64,000 bases of DNA from contig CAXIPT010000008.1 of assembly GCA_964030475.1 (NCBI GenBank), positions 728,072 to 792,071 of the forward strand, in the 5' to 3' direction. The stretch is from Tethya wilhelma. Lineage: Eukaryota > Porifera > Demospongiae > Tethyida > Tethyidae. Shown here in pieces: positions 35,479-64,000 of this stretch (the first letter of the stretch is position 1; each line of letters starts with the position of its first letter). The position numbers and the translations under genes were made by a program. Under the pieces are notes generated by a model. That model ran no database searches and was not told where the DNA came from. It saw only the letters and a program-made list of their open reading frames with translations.

Positions 35479-37472
35479 CACCATGCTCCAGAGGAGAAGG
35501 TGAGCTATGCCAAGAAGATGGCCCAGGGCTATTTGAAATCAGTAGGGATGGGAGAGTACACACCCAAGGCCAGTGGCTACTCGAAGCAGGGTGACCACGA
35601 AACTCAGGTGAAACAGACATGGAAAAAAGCAGAGGATGATTTTGACTTTAATGAACCAAAATCAAATAACCCATCGGTGAGAAAGATATCCAGCGAAGCA
35701 GCACCCAGACCTACAGACAGCGGCAAACCAATACATTTCTCACACGCAAAAGAGAATCAAACTCTTGTCCATAAGCCTGATGGTGAAGGCCAGGGGGAGG
35801 CCCCTTCCAAATCAAAAGTTGACGAGGCTGCGACAGTAAAGTGGCAGAGAGCAGATGAACATAATTTTGATTTTGGTGAGATCAAGGCTTCGTCACCCTC
35901 CACTGATAAGAAGAGCAGCAGTGAAATTGCTACACCTGCAAGTGAAGAGAATAGAGCACAAGGTATAAAACTCATCATTGCAAGTGTCTAGCTAGTTAAC
36001 GTAGCCTTGTAAACCAGGCCCTCCCCGGTATGCTTAGTGCCTTCCCCGCTAAATAATAATTATTATGAGTTTACTTAGCTTTGTAAACCTGGCCCTCCCT
36101 AATATGCTTGCTAAGCGCATAGCAATAAGCACAATACATTCCGATTCCGATCATCGTTTCTAGCTTCTAGTAGCTTCATAAATTTTATTCATTTAGATGT
36201 AATCTTCATATGATGCCACTGGTATCTTTACATTCAAGTCTATTGACTGTAGCACCAGCTGTCACTTCTAGCATTTATTAATTCTCAACAAGTTAATATC
36301 AAATCTATTGCATTTCTTTTCGTTTCATCGCACAGAACATCGCCACCCAAATGATAAGTTGAACTATGCTAAGAGAATGGCCCAAGGCTATTTAAAATCG
36401 GAAGGTTTGGGAGTCTACACTCCACAGCCCAGTGGCTACGCAAAACAGAGCAAAACAGAAGAATCTCACTCACAACAGAAGAGGATAGAGAGACGTGAAA
36501 ATGACTCTAGATCCAAGTCCCCAGCCAGAAAGATTAGCAGTGAAAATGATCGCCCTACTGTGAATCAAGAGAAAAAAGGTCAGTATATATTCAAGTAATG
36601 TTATTATAGCTCTACAGTTTCATCATTATTATATATATAGGTAAAATTCATCAGTGGTTAACTTATGTTATGAAAACTTATTCATGAAAATTTTGTGAAA
36701 ATAATTTAGTATATAATTATACTAGCCTCGTTCTTAGCTTGTTCTCCTAGCTGTGAAGGCCTAGGTATGAGACTTATTCTGACTAAGTACCTACAGCAGT
36801 TTTAACAGTATATTTGCATGCAGTCACTGACTCAGTTTTGCACACATGCAATCATGTTGCATTTACAGCGGTGTGTGTGAGAGTGACTCCAGAATCAGAG
36901 CAACGAAAGACAGATGAAAAGTTGAACTATGCCAAGCGGATGGCTCAGAGCTACTTGAGGAAAGAGGGTCTTGGGGAATTCAGCCCGCAGAGCAGCAACT
37001 ATGTGAAACAGACGGATGAATCACACTCGCATCCAACGTGGATGAAGGTGGAGACTGGTAGCAGTGAGACGAAGACCAGCAGCGAAAATGGACTATCAAC
37101 TGGACAGACAGAAGAAGGTATGTTAGTATATGATAGATTAGAAATACACACATATTTCACAGTTCATACTTCTACTAGGCCTGCATACAGATAATATACC
37201 ATCAGTATGTCATGTATTTGTCTACAAAAATAGTATTACTTAAATTCCCCACAGACCACAACCCACCACCTGAGAGGTTAAGCTATGCCAAGAGGATGGC
37301 CAAAGGCTACCTGAGATCAGTGGGCATGGGAGAGTACACTCCTAAGGCCAGTGGCTACTCGAAGCAATCCAAATCATCAGACAATCACTCCCAGAAGCAA
37401 CCCCCCTCCTCTTCAACGCAGTGGAAGAACTTGAAGGGTTCAGATGAACAAGACTTTGAGTTTGATCTGTAA
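33202..37472 (+). CDS. Repeat-exon protein with YAKRMAQGYLKSxGxGEYTP motif, unrecognised
   Basis: Eight exons, every intron in phase 1: 33202-33289, 33498-33617, 33791-33985, 35054-35134, 35477-35962, 36336-36578, 36869-37117 and 37255-37472. Together they encode 559 residues. The N-terminus (MSSIRSRIDAFEALSKKSED) is helical and charged, followed by Ser/Thr/Gly-rich linkers. Each of the last four exons begins with the same roughly 35-residue module, YAK(R/K)MAxGYLxSxGxGEYTPKxSGYxKQ, at about 35501, 36361, 36927 and 37282; exon 4 carries only the SGYSYNSQDATRKQ tail of it. The first and last modules are the most alike. Linkers after modules are charged and disordered (repeated (R/K)KISSE). No signal peptide, membrane segment or known domain is visible, so a cytoplasmic scaffold or cytoskeletal adaptor is a guess. 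It lies 515 bp upstream of, and on the same strand as, the ten-C2 gene. Confidence 0.75.
35416..35476. repeat. (CA)n tract forming the polypyrimidine-poor end of an intron
   Basis: About 60 bp of perfect CA repeat run straight into the splice acceptor CACAG at 35476, replacing the normal pyrimidine tract before exon 5 of the repeat-exon gene. Length changes here could affect splicing. Confidence 0.7.
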
Positions 37473-37765
37473 ATTGATCAGGCATTCAATTGATCAGGAG
37501 CTCTCTTCATTAATTTTTTGTTGTTATTGTTATTGTTGTTGCTGCATTTTTTTGTAATGTTTATTGTTTGTTGATGTTTACTCCTCAATGCAGGAGATTA
37601 AAATCAGTTTTGTCACATTACTTATAGTTATCATATTCATACATGTGTGTACACTACCAATTTGCTGATGGGAAAATATGCATGACCTTGACCTTTGCAT
37701 GTATGTTACATCATAGATAATACCTATGGCTACATGCATGTACATGTGCATGTGGCACGCATGCA

Positions 37766-37773
37766 TGACGTCA
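37766..37773. promoter_or_regulatory. CRE palindrome upstream of the ten-C2 gene
   Basis: TGACGTCA lies about 215 bp before the ATG at 37988, with an E-box-like CACGTG at 37801-37806. It is in the 515-bp space between two genes on the same strand and is a reasonable promoter element for the downstream one. Confidence 0.4.
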
Positions 37774-37987
37774 CTCACTATTAAATACGTCATAGACATC
37801 ACGTGTTCAGGCATCCTGCACTAGCTGTACTTTGACCTCTGATGCTGCCGGATGTGCATGGATGTGAAGTCAGCCCAGCCAGGAAGAGCCCAACAAAGTA
37901 GGTATGCTAAAGTTCTTCAGGTCTTTGCCCATAAAGCCTAAAGAGTGAATTACAAGCGTTTCTTCTTATAGCATTGAAGGTGGTAGT

Positions 37988-50035
<12,048 letters not shown>

Positions 50036-50340
50036 TACATAGCCCAACATGTACATCCAGATATGTACTATGTCATAATATTATATTATATTGCTGGTGC
50101 TTTTATCAAATCACTTTAGATTTCACTTGTGCAAGCTGTTTAGTGTATAATTCTCGTGCTGTATAATATCAATCTTTTATTAAAATTAATTTTAATATTC
50201 AATTATCAATAGTCAATGGTACATAATGTATTTAAAAAAAACAAAAACAAATTGACTACATACAAACATAAATACGTACAATGCATAGACTGGTAAGAAC
50301 ATGTATGAATAATTCTATCCCTCTGATACCCCATTGTCAG
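50036..50340. other. Convergent 3' intergenic space
   Basis: About 300 bp separate the stop codon of the ten-C2 gene from the stop codon of the opposing mannosidase gene. The space is AT-rich, and AAAATTAATTTT near 50180 is palindromic and could serve the 3' ends of both genes. Confidence 0.4.
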
Positions 50341-54842
<4,502 letters not shown>

Positions 54843-54863
54843 AGTTTCTCAGTACTAGCTAGG

Positions 54864-54897
<34 letters not shown>

Positions 54898-54901
54898 TTA
54901 C

Positions 54902-58608
<3,707 letters not shown>

Positions 58609-58959
58609 ATTTCTGCTGGGCAACTATCAGTCTTTCCTATTAATATGATGCTATCAGTCCTTGATTCTGTGTGAGTGTATGTGTGCGTGCGTAAATACAG
58701 ATACAGGGAAACCACAAATTTTTTATCATGAAAAACAACAACAAAAAAACACAAACTTAAAAAAAATAAGGAATACTAACCAGTCAACAGTTCTTTGTAT
58801 TCTTCACAGGCTAAAGAACTATCTAGCGTGACTTGATATCATATCGTCTTCTTAGTCAAATCTCGTTTTAGTGTCTTCACACACAGCTTTTCTCAGAACT
58901 GGTGGACAAAAGACGAGGTCCAGGCTGCGCTGCGGAAGGAGAAGGCAGAAAGTTACACC

Positions 58960-59035
58960 CCGCTTTTCAGTTACGTCATTTCAAAGTGAAACCACGTGAC
59001 CACTTCCGGTTTGTTCCTTAGGGTCTTTTTGAAAA
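58960..59035. promoter_or_regulatory. Probable bidirectional promoter between mannosidase copy and CEP43
   Basis: CCACGTGACCACTTCCGG at 58992-59009 combines an E-box/USF-like CACGTGAC with an ETS-like CTTCCGG, about 30 bp before the CEP43 ATG in AAAAATGGCG. The divergent mannosidase copy starts 428 bp away at 58608, so the two genes may share control sequence. Confidence 0.5.
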
Positions 59036-61554
59036 ATGGCGGGTGAAGAGGATGTGGAGCTGAGGGACCTTGTAGCACAGACGCTAGAAGCCAAGGGAGT
59101 CCTTGGGAAGATAAGAGTGAGTTTTAAATAGACTTGAGGATGATAACTAAATGTTGAAATGTATGGGTTAGTCAAAGATAAGGCTTGTAAATTGAGAAAA
59201 CACTGCCACCATTGTCTTTAGTTGTGAATGAATGACCACTACATGTACACAATTTGTACACAAATGTGTTAATGTGTATGCTTATTATGTACAGGCACAG
59301 TTGAGGGCAAGTGTTTTCCTTGCTCTAGAGGAGCAAGAATCACAGCAGGTATGTCAGTTTACTATCCTAACTAACTTAATGTACACATGCATGTCTAATA
59401 CCCAGAAAATTCCTTTTCTCTTTGTTTTCCAGAAGCCTCATCCTCTGGCTAGCTCAAAGTTGTTACAATACCTGAAGACAAAAGAAGGTACAAGGCAAAC
59501 AGATGGCATGTACACTTTTCTACTGAAGTATCTTGTACATTTTTTGCTACAATGATATTACGTACACTATGATAATATTATGGTACGACTAAAGTGTGGG
59601 TAGTATTGTACTGTGTACTCGTGTACATAGGTCAGACAGTTACTGCTCTAGTTCGTGAGTTTCTGGAGTTCTTTGAGTTGGACTATACATGTTCAGTGTT
59701 TGACCCAGAGACCACTGCAGTAAGCCCGTGTTGAATCTACTTAGTTTGAGTGTTTGTTTTATTTGTTGTGTCTAAACATATTCATGCATTTGTATCTATT
59801 GCCATAGATAATATTATCTATGCTATTGCCTATGTACACATGTTATCTTAATGAAAATACCTGCTAATACTCTATGATTTTAATCCTTTAGTTGGAGACT
59901 TATCCTGGTAGAGAGAAGTTGGCGAGAGAGCTCAGTCTCGACTCTCAAGCTGTATCAAGTGGTCCTCTTTTAGCGGCTGTGCTTCAAAAAAGCGCCTCTA
60001 AACCACAAACAACTGTTACTAGGCAACTCAATTTCGATTCTTCACAACCTGGTAGCGAAAGCAGTCAAATTGTAACGAGTGGAGTGGCAACAAGTGCTCT
60101 AGCTACGTCTCTACCCACCGACAGTAAAGCTGTATTCTCACAGTCTTCAACATTAGCTGGTAGTGGAGTGCCTAATCTAGATGGGCTGGGCACGTATGAA
60201 TCTGAACCAGGATATTCAACTTTCAGGTCAAGTCTCCACACGACTCAGCCTAATGATATCCTCTTTAGGGGCAGTGGAGGAGGGTCTACCACTATGGCAG
60301 GCACATCAACAATACACACTCACACATCGATAACTTCTATAGGTCTAAATACGAACGAAAATAGTAATCTCACGTCGGGATTTGAACCGAGAATCACTTC
60401 AGAACTTGGAACAAGCAATGGGGGACAGCCTCCTTTGTCAACAGTAGCTCAAAACTCTTTAGGTTCTGATTTGAAACAGCCTGGCATCAATGTAAGCTCG
60501 CTGCAGGAGCAAGGGTTGAGGGCTGAATTAGGAGAGTCATTTGTCGATTCGGCTGATTCTTCTCTGGATGTGGACAAACTGTTGAGTAAAGCTGGAGGTT
60601 TGGAGACTGTTTTGAAACCCCCAGGTGCTAGTGAGCTGAATGATTTCTATTCACAGCCACTGTCGTCTGTTGTGGGTGGCAAAGGCACTGCAGGGTACGT
60701 TACTGTGTGTATGTGTTCTTATCGTTCAAAGGGAAGGGTTACACTTTTGGATTAGAAATAAATGGGGAAAGCCTAGGAACAAAGACTGCGTGTGGGGGTG
60801 TGGGTGTCTGCAGAGTGTGTGTGTGTGTCTCAAATTACAGTTTGTATCTCTTTACAACTCTAGTCATTATTTCACCTAATCCCACGGTTTGTTAGTATGG
60901 CTCATTTTCCATTCGTTATTCCAGGGGCACTGGTAAACTACCTCTGGATCTTGAGTATCGACTGAAAGAGCATACAACTAGAAGAGGAGACGGTGATGGA
61001 TCATATGAAGAGGACTTTCACAGGTAAACACCTCACTGTCACTTAAATGAATTGCGTGTAGTATTGTCTTTCTCTGGAATTTGTGAAAATGAGAACCAGT
61101 GCCAAATGAAATGTTTTGTTGATTCTGTGAGTCTTTTTTCTTTCATTGTGCAGTGATGGTCAAATTTCAGAGCACCTTGAAGATCCCTCAAACTCGCTCC
61201 TTTCAAGTAGAGCAAGTGATAAGGTAACTTGTCCTCATACATTTTTGTTTTGCTATTTAGGTACATGCACCTAGCAGCCACCCACTGCCTAGGTATGTAA
61301 TTCAAGATATTGGGCCTATTGACTATTTCCCTGTAAACATTTACTACTTCCTCTCTGATGGTGGCTTAGTTTATCATACCATTCATTGTTGGGTCTTGTA
61401 TGGATTACAGTATGTTTGTTGTGGTGTGCTCTATTTGGAATAGTGGCATTGTTTTCCTCCATTGTGTATGTAGTTTGGTGAAACTGAGGATCACACGTTC
61501 TCTGAGACTAGTGCAGCTGGAGGGTTTGACCATACAGAACACGTCCACTCTTAG
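59036..61554 (+). CDS. CEP43: CEP43/FOP (FGFR1OP) centrosomal protein homologue
   Basis: Eight exons: 59036-59116, 59295-59348, 59433-59487, 59631-59719, 59892-60694, 60925-61023, 61154-61223 and 61474-61554, closing to 443 residues. The N-terminus matches FOP closely: EDVELRDLVAQTLEAKGVLG, then AQLRASVFLALEEQE, and a LisH dimerisation region around QTVTALVREFLEFFELDY followed by FDPET and GREKLARELSLD. The long exon (residues 94-361) is Ser/Thr/Gly-rich and apparently disordered, as in the vertebrate protein. The C-terminal exons are short and acidic. FOP family proteins sit at centrioles and centriolar satellites, take part in ciliogenesis and microtubule anchoring, and bind CEP350. Its neighbour on the left is transcribed divergently and TMEM230 converges from the right. 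Confidence 0.9.
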
Positions 61555-62010
61555 TCTGGTATTCAAATTTCACTATCACTGTAAACAGCACAACACAAGA
61601 TATACATGTATCTATGCACATAATGATATTGTGAGGTTGAAAGCACATGTGAACCAATCCTCACGTGATCAGAATTGTTAATTATTCTACAAATTTAAGG
61701 ATCTGTTGTATGTTTCTCTACTACTGTTTATAAGTTCAGTGTGTGCGTGTGTGTGTGTGTGTGTGTCTATGTGTGAAAGTACTGTGTTTCTACGTACTTT
61801 CACTTCACGTACCATAATCATTATTCAAAATCTTTTGTGAAATTATTAACACTCATACAAGATTGTACCACTATGCACTTGTTGTTAGTATAAAAAACAA
61901 ACATATTTTTGATAACCGTAAAACAACAATAATATATGTTAATATGTAAGGTGGGAGTACTATCACATAAAATGCGAGATGAGATTGAATTTCTAACAGA
62001 AGGTGTGAAT
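61555..62010. other. Convergent 3' region of CEP43 and TMEM230
   Basis: No exon is seen. A TG-rich microsatellite lies at about 61739-61767. The space probably contains both 3' UTRs. Confidence 0.4.
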
Positions 62011-62403
62011 CTAGTCGTCAGAGTACCCTGCCATGTCGGCATACGAAAAACCTCTATACCCTTTCCAAGCGTAGTACGCAGTCCTGACATTGTACGCTCC
62101 TGGTAAGAAGCATATTGCACCCACCACTAGTAGAGGAGCGCCCTTGTCTCCTATGACCCCGGCTCCTATCACTCCTCCCACCATGAGTGAGCCTAACACC
62201 AGCAAGAGAGTGCCCAGGAAGAAGAGAAAGACCGCAAGGACGATGGATTTTGTGGGCGTCTTTATGGGCGTCACGTCGTCAAACTGGTCGTCGTAGTAGT
62301 CATCTTTTGAATGTTTCTTAGAAGCTCTTCTTCGACTGCTAGGCTCTTCAAATTCAACAGTTTCTCTCAGTCGAGTGTACTTGGTTCTGCTTCTTGTGGT
62401 CAT
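62011..62403 (-). CDS. TMEM230: TMEM230 homologue
   Basis: A single exon of 130 residues. A charged N-terminal tail (TRSRTKYTRLRE, then a Lys/Asp-rich stretch) is followed by two membrane segments (SIVLAVFLFFLGTLLLVLGS and APLLVVGAICFLPGAYNV) and the conserved C-terminus RTAYYAWKGYRGFSY, which is the signature of the TMEM230/DUF872 family. In animals this small double-pass protein is found on secretory and recycling vesicles and is implicated in vesicle traffic. Length is typical. It is divergently arranged with the C11orf65-like gene, with about 230 bp between them. Confidence 0.92.
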   Translation of the reverse strand: MTTRSRTKYTRLRETVEFEEPSSRRRASKKHSKDDYYDDQFDDVTPIKTPTKSIVLAVFLFFLGTLLLVLGSLMVGGVIGAGVIGDKGAPLLVVGAICFLPGAYNVRTAYYAWKGYRGFSYADMAGYSDD

Positions 62404-62638
62404 ATTGAAAATTCTTGCCGTAAAGGGTTAAATATTTTATTCTTAGCCACACCTATTTTGAAGAAAATCTTTTCCAGAGATATGTACGAAAATGCTCAGC
62501 ACAAGAAAGGCTGCAACTATACTAAAAGACGTAAAATTTCCAGGTATTAAAAGGAAGTATTCTTAAGTCTAAGGTCTAGTAAGCAGGCCAGTGCGAATAA
62601 GACTTTATACACATTGTTGTGTCGTTGCTATGGTGCAG

Positions 62639-64000
62639 GCGATGCTGACCCCACCTACCTCCTGGCAGTGGCTGGAAAAGCAAAGAGAAGGGGGTGTGTT
62701 CATCAGGTAACTGTACACTCTGAAGTGCATCATAACTGTGTTTTCCTTTGTATAGGAGAAACTAAAGGCTGGCAGCAAACTGCAGAAAGTTACAGCTGTC
62801 TTGGAAATTCAGAGAATATGGAGGGGACACAGAACAAGGTACTGTCTGACACATAGTCACTTGCACGGTTGAGAGTATCTCCTGTAATAGCTCTCTGAAT
62901 TAATTTGCATCTTTTATAAATGAATAGGTGCAAGCTCCATGCCATTCTACGAGGGAAGAAACAACCAGGCAGTAATGTTGCTTCACTCTCGAATATCACT
63001 CCCAAGAAAGTATGTTGGAACATCCAAGTTTGATGGTATCGTATGTTTTTGTTTGTTCATTGGTTTTAATGCTTTGCATCATTCCTGCAGTCATCCAGTA
63101 GCTCACGGTACCCACAAATAACATTCCAGTACAAGAAATACCTCCAATGGTGTCAGGACCAAGGCCTGGATGAGCACTCTTCAGCCGTCCTCTCATTTCA
63201 AGACTACTCTGCTAGGATCATTCAGTCGTGGTGGAGAAGATTGGCTCCTCTTAGAGTTAGTCACGATGAGTCCATGATGATTGAGAGTGTCAAAGTGGAG
63301 GGATTGTTGCCAAAGGTGTGGGATGAAGACACTGCAGCTGTTGCTATACAGAGAGTGTGGAGAAGATACAATGTGAGTTATATCTGACAGAATGATTCTA
63401 TATTGGACCTCCCATGGAGCTTTATCAGTGTGGTGTTGTGAGTGAAGGCTTCCTCTTCTAATTCAGGATATGAAGGTGTTCAAGTTCTATCGTGATCTGA
63501 TCAATTTCAAAGGGAAAGGGAGTCCGTCTTTGATGCTGAGGTGTATCAATCCAGCAGAGGTATGTATAATAAAAGAGTAATTCTATTATTAGCTACGTAC
63601 AATGATATTGTGCACTTTCCTGTGTGTATGTGTGTGTGATTACAGGCTAAGCTACTAGACAAAGCTGTTGGTGCTCATGTCAGATTTAGACTAGGAGGGG
63701 TAAGCTTGATTACCGTGTTACACATTAGCCTTGTACCCAGGCCCCTTCCTCTTTAAAAAATATGACTGAGAGAAAGGTCAAAGCAGAGAGCCTGGGTATG
63801 AGGCTAGTGTTACATTGTTACACTATGCGAGTGTTACATTGTTACACTATCTGTGGTCAAAACTAGCCTTGTACCCAGGCTCTTTCCTTTAAAAGATCAA
63901 AGGGGAGAGGCTGAGAGGCTAGGCACACAGTTTTGCATTGTACAAGGACTAACATTATTTCTAACATTCTCATTTATTTTGCGATCTCTCTATAGGCAAG
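62639..64000 (+). CDS. C11orf65/MFI-like IQ-motif protein, 3' end outside the window
   Basis: Exons 62639-62706 (tentative), 62756-62838, 62928-63009, 63091-63372, 63467-63559, 63646-63699 and 63996 to the window edge. The later exons close in phase. Three IQ-like helices are visible: AVLEIQRIWRGHR, YSARIIQSWWRRL and AAVAIQRVWRRYN; such motifs bind calmodulin or light chains. The signature after the third, FKFYRDLINFKGKG, CINPAEAKLLDKAVGAHVRF and RLGG, matches human C11orf65 (MFI), reported as a mitochondrial fission regulator. The first exon is unclear. A good-looking start MVQAMLTPPTSWQWLEKQRE at 62630 runs in a frame whose donor phase (2) does not fit the next exon, while the phase-0 frame (DADPTYLLAVAGKAK) needs an upstream exon, possibly 62483-62531. 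Confidence 0.72.
63728..63924. repeat. Two foldbacks of the AGCCTTGTACCCAGGC family
   Basis: TAGCCTTGTACCCAGGCCCC (63728) pairs with GAGCCTGGGTATGAGGCTA (to 63806). A second partial unit, CTAGCCTTGTACCCAGGC, starts at about 63863 and ends near GAGGCTAGG at 63924. Both lie in the last visible intron of the C11orf65-like gene. Confidence 0.7.

Overview
The window reads as animal nuclear DNA, most likely from a sponge (demosponge-like). Genes are split by short GT-AG introns of about 40-1000 bp. There is an Src-like tyrosine kinase, a rabphilin/Slp-type C2 protein, GH47 mannosidases, a DBH/MOXD-like monooxygenase, CEP43, TMEM230 and a C11orf65/MFI homologue, together with an ankyrin-Roc-COR-Death protein and a sponge-style multi-domain kinase. 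AT-rich intergenic DNA is full of foldback elements, microsatellites and one complete large DNA transposon. The species assignment is an inference from gene content and style. Exon models were built by hand from splice signals and codon phase; where I say phases close, the summed exon lengths give an open reading frame.

Layout. 0.45-4.7 kb (+): ankyrin-Roc-COR-Death-domain protein with an in-frame TGA just before the Death-domain exon. 5.9-9.4 kb (+): one gene encoding two protein kinase domains joined by a coiled coil. 12.0-15.5 kb (+): copper type II monooxygenase with signal peptide and TATA box. 16.15-22.75 kb: a 6.6-kb DNA transposon with 15-bp terminal inverted repeats, a TATC target duplication and a single giant transposase-like gene. 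25.5-26.1 kb (-): small RING protein. 26.3-33.2 kb: repeat-rich DNA with a 98-bp tandem array, a 1.05-kb TIR element, several MITEs and a degenerate coding fragment. 33.2-37.5 kb (+): an unrecognised protein built from duplicated phase-1 exons. 38.0-50.0 kb (+): a 17-exon gene for a predicted 2540-residue rabphilin/synaptotagmin-like protein with an N-terminal Rab-binding/FYVE-like zinc module followed by five C2A-C2B cassettes (ten C2 domains). 50.3-58.6 kb (-): tandem GH47 alpha-1,2-mannosidase copies, the upstream one lacking its 3' half. 59.0-61.6 kb (+): CEP43/FOP. 62.0-62.4 kb (-): TMEM230. 62.6 kb to the right edge (+): C11orf65/MFI-like gene, cut by the window end.

The most striking items are the ten-C2 rabphilin-like protein, whose cassettes are nearly identical in places yet differ in their predicted calcium ligands; the dual-kinase gene; the repeat-exon protein immediately upstream of the C2 gene; the intact transposon; and the mannosidase duplication, in which the truncated copy stops at a splice junction that is phase-compatible with the downstream copy. 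Membrane traffic is a loose common theme of the right half (Rab/C2 effector, Golgi mannosidase, TMEM230 in vesicle traffic, CEP43 at centrosome/cilium), but this is probably coincidental linkage.
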